Below, in pieces: positions 8,892 through 18,520 of a DNA stretch of 64,000 nucleotides (position 1 is its first letter; every line of letters begins with the position of its first letter). The DNA lies in NCBI RefSeq assembly GCF_000512585.2, contig NC_089248.1, positions 1-64,000 on the forward strand, given 5' to 3'. Source of the stretch: Kwoniella bestiolae CBS 10118. Lineage: Eukaryota > Basidiomycota > Tremellomycetes > Tremellales > Cryptococcaceae. The notes under the pieces were generated by a model. That model searched no databases and was not told where the DNA came from. It saw only the letters and a list, made by a program, of their open reading frames with translations. The position numbers were made by a program, and so were the translations under genes.

Positions 8892-9338
8892 TTAGCCAGT
8901 GATTCTTTGGATTACTTCATCAATTTCTTGGATCCTTCTGGCTGTTTGATCATTGCCAATCTCATAGACAGTCAGAGTCCTGTTAAGACTTCTTATAAGC
9001 TCCTCAAGTCTTCTAGCTTGTCTTCTCATCTCCAACATCTTAGCTCTAAGGGCTTGGTTGGTAGTGTGTGGTTGTTCAGACCTGACACAAGGCTTACCAG
9101 CTAGATGACAGGGAGCACATCTACCAGTAGGCTTAGCTACACAGAGAAGTCCATCCTTGATACACTTGGCACAGCCAATAGCTTGGACTACCCCTTCCTC
9201 CAGAGTTTCATTGTGTCTTCTATGTCTGTCAATCTTGGTTTGGGACCAGGCTGGTGAAGGTTGATAGTCTGGTGGTGGTGCAGTTGAGTTGGCATCAGTG
9301 AGGTAATCTGGTGGAAGATCAGTTGATGAGGAAGACAT
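8892..9338 (-). CDS. Gene C, copy 2: small Zn2Cys6 plus coiled-coil protein
   Basis: A 148-residue single-exon frame. Residues about 55-84 contain six cysteines spaced C-x2-C-x6-C-x7-C-x2-C-x6-C, the exact GAL4-type binuclear zinc cluster spacing, although it lacks the usual run of basic residues between Cys2 and Cys3. Residues about 95-147 are rich in Leu, Arg and Glu with heptad-like spacing, consistent with a dimerising coiled coil. The N-terminus is Ser/Pro-rich. It could be a DNA-binding dimer; no activation domain is visible. It is transcribed toward the telomere, divergent from gene A. A role binding the paired TGCG sites or telomere repeat is a guess. Confidence 0.7.
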   Translation of the reverse strand: MSSSSTDLPPDYLTDANSTAPPPDYQPSPAWSQTKIDRHRRHNETLEEGVVQAIGCAKCIKDGLLCVAKPTGRCAPCHLAGKPCVRSEQPHTTNQALRAKMLEMRRQARRLEELIRSLNRTLTVYEIGNDQTARRIQEIDEVIQRITG

Positions 9339-9467
9339 GTTGATTGTATGGTGGTGATGTAAAAGTATAAAGTAAAAGAGATAGTTGGGGGAAAAAAAAG
9401 AAAAAGTGGGAATAGGTGTTGTTTATATATGTTGCAAAGTGAATTTTTTTTCACTTGCTTAGTAAGC

Positions 9468-9625
9468 TGCAAGCCATCTTTTGCAAGCCATCTCTTTTAA
9501 GCCATCTTTGCAAGCCACTTTTGCAAGCCATCTTTTGCAAGCCACTTTTTGCAAGCCATCTTTTGCAAGCCATCTTTTGCAAGCCACTTTTTGCAAGCCA
9601 TCTTTTGCAAGCCATCTTTTTGAAA
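9468..9625. repeat. 14-15 bp minisatellite upstream of gene C, copy 2
   Basis: The same CAAGCCATCTTTTG / CAAGCCACTTTTTG array as in copy 1, with small changes in the T runs and unit order. It lies directly upstream of the gene C start at 9338. Confidence 0.9.
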
Positions 9626-9899
9626 TAATTTTCTGACCAGCCGCTTTTTGAAAAACTTTTTGACCAGCCGCTTTTTGAAAAATTTTTTGGGCCATGACCA
9701 GCTATTTTTTGATTTCATTTTTCAGGTGATTTTTTTTCCCCAAAATCTGAGTGTCAATCGGATGACTCACAGAGGGATGCTACGCACAGTGCTGCATTTC
9801 TCTGCGCTCTCGTCAGAGTCACTCCATACAAAACTGGCTTGATTCGTATGGGGCCTTCAAGATTATTGCGCTCTTGACAGAGGGGATTCATACAACTTT

Positions 9900-10280
9900 G
9901 CGATAGTTTGCGCCCATTATTCTCCATACAAGTTGCGACTAGTCGCGCTGTAGGGTAAGGTGTGACCAGCTTAAGGATAGGCAATGCGACAGGCTGCGAT
10001 TCTCCGTCAAGTCAACATGCGATGGGTTGCGCTGGGTAGTGGTGCTGGTGCGACAGGTTGCGATTCTACGACCCATCATATGCGATGAGTTGCGCTGTAC
10101 TATGGTGCGACCATCTGCGCCACAAATGAAGGTGGTGCGACAGGTTGCGATTCTCCGTGATATAATATGCGACCAGTTGCGCGCTGAGTTGAGTTGCGTT
10201 GCGATAAGTTGCGCTGGGTATGTAGACATTGCGACAGATTGCGATTCTCCGTCAAGGCAATTGCGATGGGCTGCGCTGGC
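9900..10280 (+). promoter_or_regulatory. Helically phased array of paired TGCG sites, copy 2, upstream of gene A
   Basis: The sequence is the same as the copy 1 array, offset by 8638 bp: TGCG tetramers in pairs 10 bp apart, with pairs mostly 30-33 bp apart. It is conserved in every site I compared. A TATA-like AGATATATATATCC follows near 10466, about 70 bp before the gene A start. Confidence 0.75.
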
Positions 10281-10545
10281 TGTCCCCCCATGATTGGTAT
10301 ACGATGAGATATATCTGTTGAGGATGTGTCGCACCATGTCAGAGATATGTCGGAGTGATATGGGCCATGACCAACTTTGGATCAGGATTGGTCGTTTGGT
10401 CTTGAAATTGGATATCAAGGTGGTTGCATGCACGCAAAGTCATGGATACTCAATGTCAACTGATAGATATATATATCCCAGCTGATGCCCGTGATCGTGT
10501 CTCTGTTCTCAACTCAACAATATATTTGCTATATTCTCATCCACC

Positions 10546-12103
10546 ATGCCGGAGCTATTCGAGATCAAAGCATTTGCCGCTCTCCTCAAGGCATCTCTCA
10601 CCGATACACCTCAACACTTTACGATCGTCACCTATCCGAAGCACTGTGGTAAAGATGCGATCATCAACAAAGCCGATGCCGAAGCTGCGATGGGTACTCC
10701 GATTCAAGTGGCTCTGACCAAGTCAGACATCTCTTCCTATGGTAAAGAGCTGGTCATCCGGATCAGTCCCACCCGGGTTCTCATCTGTCACTTTGCTCTT
10801 CATGGTCATGCGGTCACCCTGTCACCACAGCAACTCAAGATGGCCGATGTCTGTCGAGAGGCAGGACTCCCACCTTTCACACCACTCATCTTCCGAGCTC
10901 TCGGTGATCACAACTCAATTGCAGTCATCGATAGGAACAAGCTGTGCCGACTGGCTTTTGTTCAACTCAAGGATGGTGAACTCTTTGAGACTTGTAGGAC
11001 ACAAGGTAGAGGTCCTTGTCCTGTCAAGGAGTCCGAGCCGTTTGAGCAACTGGTACGATCCATTCCCTCCCGAGGTTATATCAAACGGAACTTTTCTCCT
11101 ATTGCCCATTATATCTATTCAAAGTAAGTCATCGGACTTGGGACTTGGGTCAGTATGCCAGCTGCTGACAGTGATATGTAGCCAGGATCTATTCAATGGG
11201 TTCGGTGGTTGTATGATCAACGAGCTCCTCTTCTATGCCGCCATCCATCCCCTCACACCCACCAACATAGTCTTCAATCCAGATGACACCCGCTATGTGG
11301 AACGACTGTTCAAGTCAATCTTCAGCTCCACAGCTTACACCAATAATGTCATACTCACAGCGGAACGGGCAGGTAGGATGGGTAATGGGTTTCATCATCC
11401 GATGGGTCCGACACAGTACAGGAAGAAGATCACCCGAGTCTACCGCAAGACAGGACCAACTGGCAACACTTATGTCCCAATCGAACTGGCTCAAGCAATG
11501 ATTGACCGAGGCCAGGTCAAACCTATTCCCATCTCCCCAACCCGGGTCAACAGACAAGCCCGAACTCCAACTCTGCGTATGTCCCTCCCTCTTCACTGTG
11601 TCAGACACATCAAGGGCAAGTCCGGCAGGTACTACTACACAGTCATCGACAACTTCCCTCATCCACCTCCGGAAAAGGTCAAGTGGGAGGTCATCCCTCG
11701 GTTCTCACCTGGCTATCGGTCTCAAGAGCTATTGCTGGACAAGGCAGAGCCGTCGATAGGATGGGCCAGCTTCTTTGACACTCAGACCATGCTGAGGATT
11801 GAGAGCAGTGCACCTCTCAGGAGACATGCCGACACCTCAGCAGGACATGGTCGACCAGTCAAGACTCGGATGCTGGCTGCTCATCGAGCCAAGGTGCCAG
11901 CTGCAATGATGACACTGTTCAGCAGAGTTCCTGCCAACATGCTGGCCGACACTTTACAAGCTGGTCAAGCTGGCAAGGATCAACTACAGACTTGGTTTCT
12001 AGCATGGACTCAAGAGCATGAGATGGCCAGCCGAGAGGTTCAAGGGGTGTTGGCTGGTGATGCAGAACAGGAGGGAGAGGAGCTCGAGGTGATGACCAAG
12101 TAG
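10546..12103 (+). CDS. Gene A, copy 2: Fpg/Nei-family (H2TH) DNA glycosylase homologue
   Basis: Exons 10546-11123 and 11182-12103; intron 11124-11181 is 58 nt (GTAAGT...TAG), giving about 499 residues. Family marks in order: N-terminal MPEL with the Pro and Glu used in catalysis; GKEL with the conserved beta-loop Lys (about 67); CHFALHGH matching the Fpg HLGMSG strand; GRGPCP near the GPEPL position; SRGYIKRNF; and NGFGGCMINELLFYAAIHPL, which matches the GxGNIYADEILFxAxIHP H2TH motif. Oddities: the conserved Asn of GxGN is Gly, and the C-terminal zinc finger has TRVYRKTGPTG without its cysteines, as in zinc-less members. A unique C-terminal region of about 200 residues follows. The family acts on oxidised bases; activity of this member is untested. 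Confidence 0.85.
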
Positions 12104-12125
12104 GATAGGTATGCATAGAGATATG

Positions 12126-12304
12126 GCGCAGATGATCGCAGGAATCTAGAGTGCTCACCATAGCAAGTCGCAATGGATCGCAACCCATCCATCTTCTGGC
12201 GCAACCTATCGCAAGTCCCACCAGGCTTTGTCGCAACCTGTCGCAGCTAGCATACATGCAGTCGCATCCTGTCGCAGAGGGATGGGTCGCAATCTGTCGC
12301 AGGG
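12126..12304 (-). promoter_or_regulatory. Paired TGCG array in inverted orientation, copy 2, downstream of gene A
   Basis: Six CGCA...CGCA pairs with 10-bp internal spacing, the same as copy 1 (3486-3662). The cluster starts about 25 bp after the gene A stop codon. Confidence 0.75.
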
Positions 12305-12396
12305 GAGTTGTGATGACGAGGTGAAAGATATAGGTCGGTGGAAGGGATTTGTTGGGAACCTCATCAGTGGACAGGGACATCGGAAGGGGAGGAACC

Positions 12397-12654
12397 AGAG
12401 GTGATGGAGGATCAGTTGTTAGCTCATATGATAGCTGGGATGAAGTATGATCCACTGGTATGCATGGGCCAAGGAGTAAAAACCAGCTGGAATTTATATA
12501 GGGCATCAGAGGTGACTGGACTATGGTGGGGAGGAGAGTCGGAAGGGATGGCTGATTGGTAGACTCACAGAGGTGACAGAGCTTCAGTTGATAGCTCATA
12601 TGATAGCTGAGGTCGAGTATAAGAAGATAGTATGCATGGGCCAGGGAGTAAAAA
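12397..12654. repeat. 84-bp direct repeat pair, copy 2
   Basis: Copy of the 3758-4012 pair with small differences (GTGATGGAGG against GTGATAGAGG, and one extra A in GGAGTAAAAACC). It lies between genes A and B. Confidence 0.75.
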
Positions 12655-12813
12655 TCAATTGGTTGTACACAAGTGCAGTACATCAACGAGAGACACACAA
12701 GACATGGAAGGTGATCTTGATGCCGTCATTGAGGATGTTAAACTTTCCTGAGAGTACCTACTGAACGGTCATATCGTATTCTCATATTGTGATACCATTG
12801 CTCTTCCACCACC

Positions 12814-15384
12814 ATGCCCAGTGAAAACCACGCCGACCGCTCAGGAAAGTGCAACCTATGTGAGAAAGACTATGCGGACTTGTTGGATCATATCAAGAAG
12901 AAGCACAAGGGTCACAAGTTCACCGCAGGTGAGATCTCCAACACTGAGGTAATCATCTGCACCTGTGGTCGAGTGGTGCTCAATCAAGCAGGACTTTGCA
13001 AGCACAAGACTCGGTTCCACTGTCCCGATTATTCACCCATCCATCGTCCCAAGCGGTCACCCAGCTCATCTCTAACACCGGCTCCCTCAATAGCATCTCT
13101 CCTCCGTCACTCATCTATCAGTTCTCCCTTGAGCTCACCTGGTCCATCCTCATCCCGTGCCAGACCACTGTCAAGTTCTCCCTTGACACCTCCTCCAGCA
13201 TCCTCCTCTCTTATCCGACCTTCACCATTGTACTCCCCTTGACCTCACCCCTCAGCTCTCCATTGACCACACCACCTCTTCGAACTCCTTCAACACCAGC
13301 GACTCCATCAAGAGATGCGGCTCAATCCTTATCACCCAGCAGCTTGCCCAGCAGCTTGCCCGTCACTGGGTTACAGCTCAACTCCCCCTCTCCCATCCGT
13401 TCCTCCTCAAGGCTGATAGCTCCGGTGTCTTATGTCTATGAACCTTTTACAGATGATGATATGGAGGTGGATCAGCTGGAGGGGGAGGAGGAGCCGGAAG
13501 AGATAGAAATGATAGCACTATCTGACAATGGTTCTTCCTGGTCAAACAATAGATCGGACTCTGAAGATGATGAGGACGAGACGGTGGGGCCAAGAATGGT
13601 ATTATCCCCTTCCTCAATGTCGTCCACCCCCCTATCATCCAGTCTCCCATTCAGTCTCCCGCACCTTTCCTTCCGTCACCACCACCACCTGCTCCTGATG
13701 GACTCCAAACCCCTTCACTCCAGCCCTTACTCTGTCTCCCCCTCGACCATCACCTCCTCCGTCCCAACCTCAGCTTTCTCCCCCTCGGCAATCACCACCT
13801 CTCTCACAGTCTCCTCCCCTCCGGTCCATCACTTCCGACACCGTCCCATCTGGTGGGTGGTCACCACCTCCTGCACCACCACCCGAACCACAGTTTGATA
13901 TCAGAGATCTCCCGTTCATGGAAGGATTTCAGATGCTTCCCGATGTGGTGGAGGGCAGGATGGCTCAGCTGAGGAGGAAGCCTATGGATGTGGATAGATG
14001 GGAGCTGGTACTGTCACCCGAGGAGTACCTTTGCAGGTTTGAGAGTTCCCTGGCCGATGTCCAACTCATCAGCAGGGCTCCCACCAGGAAGCTCCACACC
14101 ACCTACCACCGAGGTCCTGCCTTTGACCGATACCTCCTCCTGGCCGAAGCTACCCATCAGCTCTGGGTGGGAACTCAGTACAAGGATGGGTTCTTTGAAG
14201 AACTCAACAGGTATCAAGTGGCCCAGCCCGGTCGGATGGTTCACCAAGCTACCCTCGGCAATGTCCATGTCCCCACCTCCGTCTTTGTCCACTGTCTCAT
14301 CTCGGCTGGTTGTGATGCCATCCGACTCAAAGCCTACGGTCAGAAGATGCCCATCCTGAATAGGTTCCTCACCACCGAGCCTGCCCAAGTGGATCACAAG
14401 TGGGCAGAGCACAACGAGTGGGACATAGGTACCAGCTTTGGGTCTGACTACATCTGGTTGTTCCACTCGGCCACCGGTGTCCACCATGGCGTCCGTCATT
14501 ATCCCATGATGGTGCCAGGCTCGCTTGACTTTGGGACCGTCAACCTGCAAGCCATGGATGACAACCGTCGTCAGTTCTCTGTGAAGATCTACCCGAGGAT
14601 CGTCCATGTGATCAAGTCATTCAACAGTCATCTCCAAGGGGGTATCCCCAAGACACTCCGGGGCATACGGTACCAGGTCAACTCGGCTTTGAGGATGATC
14701 CACAGTCTGACAAGCAAGGATGACAAGGGATTGGGTGGGTTCAGGATAGAGGTCACCGTCAGAGCACCCAGCCTGAAGGAGGCTACAAGGATAGTGGGTG
14801 CCACCCGATTCTTTGATCCTTCCTACTGGCTGGGCCGGGGTGATGGACCCCACTTCCGTCACCCGCTGGATGCCAAGCTGGTCAGCAGGGAGGCCTTCCT
14901 GCAGAATGCCCACTGGGTGTATGATCAGGCCGAGACCAACCGGATCTTCAGCGGTCGGGATGGTGACAAGCCAAGCAAAGCTCAGATTCAAGCTCTCACC
15001 GACATCCTCAATGGTCTGGGATGGAATGCAGGCTTCCGCAAACCCAGCAAGTCTATGTCCCAAACAGCCTGGTGGACCGGAACTCCAGAGGTGGATCCTA
15101 CCTGCTTCCCTGCTCTCTCAGCCAAGTATCACTCTGATCAACAGATCAGCAGGGTCTATGATCTGGCTCGGAACTCCATGGCCAATGGTATGCTTCCCTG
15201 CAAGAAGGAACCCGATGGACATCGTCACCACTACCAGCGGAACAACCCTTCACCATTCAGGATCAGGTGTGCGGCTCCTGGTTGTAACCACAGGCTGGCT
15301 CGGGAGGGGATTCTGAGGTGGATAGCAGAGCTGGTCACCGCTGGGTTGATAGACGTCCCAGATTTGGAGCTGGAAGGGGACTGA
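12814..15384 (+). CDS. Gene B, copy 2: large element-encoded zinc-finger protein, function unknown
   Basis: Start is in CACCATGCC at 12814. Residues 13-31 form a short finger (C-x2-C-x9-H-x4-H). A second finger follows (C-x-C-x12-H-x4-H, with CGR...GL..H), similar in shape to N-terminal fingers of site-specific non-LTR retrotransposon proteins. An acidic and Pro/Ser-rich linker (about 13060-13890) follows, where C-run lengths near 13237 and 13628-13633 put the frame out of register. Then comes an unbroken 488-codon conserved region (13918-15384). It contains GGFRIEVTVRAPSLKEA and ends with a Cys/His-rich patch (CAAPGCNHRLAREGILRW). I do not recognise the domain; no polymerase, helicase or integrase motif stands out. 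The whole product would be about 850 residues if the linker frame is continuous. Confidence 0.7.
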
Positions 15385-15396
15385 GTAAGGTGAGTG

Positions 15397-15548
15397 TCGC
15401 ATTCTGTCGCATCCCTCTCCACCACCTGGCGCACACTGTCGCCCATCCCTCCCCCTCCAGCGCACACTGTCGCAGCTCTCACCATAGACTGTCGCATCCT
15501 GTCGCAGGTGACCTCCCAGATGTGCAAGCTCTGCGATCCCCTGCGACA
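15397..15548 (-). promoter_or_regulatory. Paired TGCG array, copy 2, downstream of gene B
   Basis: Same as 6750-6899, but the first pair is a complete CGCA/CGCA here (TCGCATTCTGTCGCATCC). Starts are 31-32 bp apart, with one terminal pair in the opposite orientation (TGCG at about 15532 and 15542). Confidence 0.75.
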
Positions 15549-15659
15549 CTGTGTTACAGACTGTACGGTGAACGCTGACTGTGAGATGATCGGGTGCTGA
15601 CCGGTACAGCCCATGCTGAAATTTGATCCCGTCACCCACCCCACCAGTGTACCGAGTGG

Positions 15660-17250
15660 GTGAAAATTAATTTCCATGCATACATCTCAAGTCCTACGCA
15701 TGTACAAGGATTTTATGCTGACAGAGTAGCTTTCCCTCTACCAGATGATATAGGTTTGGTTGCTTGAATGCATGCGTGGAGGTCATCGGGAGGCTACTGG
15801 GTCACCACCGGCTAAGGGGTCAGGCTAAGGGGTCAGAGGTCCGAGTGAGTGAAAATAAATTCTCACTCATCACACATCACTCCCATGCATGTGAGACTAT
15901 TTTATTCTGACTGACCGAGTCTCTCCCTACCAGGTAGCATACATTCTGTCCCACTCATACATACCTGGTCGACACTCTGGAGGATTTTCAGGCTGCCGGT
16001 CTAAGGGGTCAGATTTGATCCCGGGCTAAGGGGTCAGACCACCGAGTGAGTGGAAATAAATTCTCACTCATCACACATCACTCCCATGCATGGCAGACTA
16101 TTTTATCCTGCCTGACCGAGTCTCTCTCTACCAGGTGATATCCATTTGGTTGCTTGAATGCGTCGATGGAGGTCAACGGGAGCAGACTTAGTCATCGACC
16201 CCTAAGGGGGTCAAGTTAAGGGTCGGACCACCGGGTGAGTGAAAATAAATTCTCACTCATCACACATCACTCCCATGCATGTGAGACTATTTTATTCTGA
16301 CTGACCGAGTCGCTCCCTACCAGGTAGCATACATTCTGTCCCACTCATACATACCTGGTCGACACTCTGGAGGATTTTCAGGCTGCCGGTCTAAGGGGTC
16401 AGATTTGATCCCGGGCTAAGGGGTCAGACCACCGAGTGAGTGGAAATAAATTCTCACTCATCACACATCACTCCCATGCATGGCAGACTATTTTATCCTG
16501 CCTGACCGAGTCTCTCTCTACCAGGTGATATCCATTTGGTTGCTTGAATGCGTCGATGGAGGTCAACGGGAGCAGACTTGGTCATCGACCCCTAAGGGGT
16601 CAAGTTAAGGGGTCGGACCACCGGGTGAGTGAAAATAAATTCTCACTCATCACACATCACTCCCATGCATGTGAGACTATTTTATTCTGACTGACCGAGT
16701 CGCTCCCTACCAGGTAGCATACATTCTGTCCCACTCATACATACCTGGTCGACACTCTGGAGGATTTTCAGGCTGCCGGTCTAAGGGGTCAGATTTGATC
16801 CCGGGCTAAGGGGTCAGACCACCGAGTGAGTGGAAATAAATTCTCACTCATCACACATCACTCCCATGCATGGCAGACTATTTTATCCTGGCTGACCGAG
16901 TCTCTCTCTACCAGGTGATATCCATTTGGTTGCTTGAATGCGTCGATGGAGGTCAACGGGAGCAGACTTGGTCATTGACCCCTAAGGGGTCAAGTTAAGG
17001 GGTCGGACCACCGGGTGAGTGAAAATAAATTCTCATTCATCACACATCACTCCCATGCATATGGAACTATTTTATCCTGGCGCTGACCGAGTCCTTCTCT
17101 ACCAGATGACATAACTCCTATCACATACATGCTTGCATGGTCGGTAATCTGACGGATTTTCATCCACCCAGATTTGATCCCGGGTTAAGGGGTCCGTCCA
17201 ACCGGTCAAGGTGAAAATCTTTTTTCATGCATCCCACATCCCACCCAGCT
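15660..17250. repeat. Subtelomeric satellite with alternating 201/189-bp subunits, copy 2
   Basis: Unit starts are at 15849, 16050, 16239, 16440, 16629, 16830 and 17019, with diverged flanking units, repeating the 201/189 alternation of copy 1. The number and order of units are the same in both copies, so whole elements rather than satellite units were duplicated most recently. A poly-C tract (17363-17380) follows. Confidence 0.9.
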
Positions 17251-17408
17251 CCATTTCGACTTCAGATTCGGGATCGGCGCCCTCGGCTCTGCCAGATAGG
17301 CCTCTCAGATGCATGCATGAAAATTTCACCCCGACGGTCCCCCCCAGGTCCGGTCCGAGGTGCCCCCCCCCCCCCCCCCCTCCCGATAACGGGCGTGTAA
17401 CGGGCGTG

Positions 17409-17428
17409 TAACCCCCTAACCCCGCTAA
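17409..17428. repeat. Telomere remnant at the junction with single-copy DNA
   Basis: ACCCCCTAACCCCGCTAA, two to three degenerate telomere units, lies between the duplicated CGGGCGTGTAA tail of copy 2 and the cut exon of the adjoining regulator gene. It marks an old chromosome end that was capped before the elements accumulated. Confidence 0.8.
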
Positions 17429-18520
17429 GATCGCAAAGCAAGTGGCGAGAGACTGTTTGATAAGGGCGACGAAGATTGGCGTGGGCCCTCACCCGAGCGG
17501 ATATGCAGTACTCACAGCGTCACCTTGCTCATTTGGTATCCTATGTAGACTGTCTTTCTCCTGAAATACCTTGTCCAAACCCTCTCGAGCTCGTCTTATA
17601 GACATTATCGGCATGATGGGATACAAGTGTTCGAAGTAGGCTTCATATAGTTGGTGGGCGTACTCCTTGCTGGGGAACGTTAAACTCTCAGTAGGTAATG
17701 TGAAAGTCGGTTTGGGTTGTCTGGGTATTTCGGTCAAGGAACCAGCGTATAAAGCCCATTGTTGCTGCAAAGGCTTATGTGCAAGGGGCTCATGGGTGGT
17801 AGTAGGTCGCGAGGTAGTTGTGGAATGGTTGCGGGAGACAGCATTGAGAATGGAAAAAGTGTTATGAGATCCAATCCACCTAGGTTTACCATTCTCATCG
17901 TACAATGACAATCCATACTCTTCATCCGCCAAGCTTGGTCGATGTTCTCTAAGCGGTGATGTAGATGATCCTTCAGACGTTGTGTCGCTATCCTGACCAC
18001 CCATCGGATCAGTTTGTACGCTAGGTCGTTGGGGCAAGGACGGTGAAATATGGCCTGTTGCGTTTTGTTTGAGCAGAGTGATGGGTCCAGGTCTAGACGA
18101 TGGCGATGGTAGAGGGACTGATGGGTTCAAGAGCAATGACTCGTTCTGAAAGGCGTCAAGTAGAGGTTGTATCTTGTCCAGCTGCCTCTCCATCAACGCC
18201 ATCCTCTTTTCCAGCTTCGAAACATACTCTCTAGAGAACGCTGCCCGATCTTTGGGTGGGGCGTAGGAACATTCACCTGGTTGATCTATCCCAACGCAAT
18301 ATGAACACGGTCCTATCTCGCCCTCATTGCTCATCATTCCGGATTGACATCTCACTTTTCGTTTCCTGCACACTCTACAAGCCGTTGATGTCCTGATCTT
18401 GCGGTCACTGTCACCAGTGTTTGTCTCATCACCAGATATGGTTTGGTCGGGTGCTGTGTTTGCCGATGCTGTGACGATTGATACTCGTCGTTTCTTACGA
18501 GGTGCTTGGACTGAAGTCAT
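17429..18520 (-). pseudogene. Zn2Cys6 transcription factor, 3' part lost at the telomere junction
   Basis: Start is at 18520. A GAL4-type cluster (C-x2-C-x6-C-x12-C-x2-C-x8-C, CRVCRKRKVRC) sits near residues 48-82, followed by a short coiled coil (SREYVSKLEKRMALMERQLDKI). The text reaches the start of a fungal-specific regulatory domain (YFEHLYPIMPIMS). Exon 1 runs to 17516. An intron at 17453-17515 (GTGAGT...CAG) leads to an exon stub encoding SLATCFAI, which stops at the telomere remnant. If the intron is retained, translation ends at 17489 after 343 residues. The middle homology region is missing, so the gene is truncated. DNA binding could survive; regulation probably not. Confidence 0.8.

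Larger units (their letters stand above)
8788..17411 (+). mobile_element. Telomere-linked element, copy 2 (proximal)
   Basis: This is the inner copy, collinear with copy 1 over its whole length. I noticed only a handful of substitutions (such as G/A near 1150/9787, C/T near 4356/12997 and T/C near 6760/15407) against more than a dozen homopolymer length differences. Genes A and C are intact here, and the C-terminal domain of gene B is open. The inner end carries an 11-bp duplication (CGGGCGTGTAA twice) before a short telomere remnant and then single-copy DNA. Confidence 0.8.

Noticed and set aside
12996..13898. 300-codon plus-strand frame through the gene B linker
   Set aside because: It joins an out-of-frame start over the fingers to the true acidic linker frame and then slips again at the C run near 13630. 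It is a product of homopolymer length differences, not a separate gene.
141..17411. LTR retrotransposon, Helitron, Crypton or Starship
   Set aside because: No LTRs, no RT or integrase motif, no HUH/helicase pair, no convincing R-H-x-x-R-Y set. HGVR in gene B looks like H-x-x-R, but the surrounding residues do not fit tyrosine recombinases.
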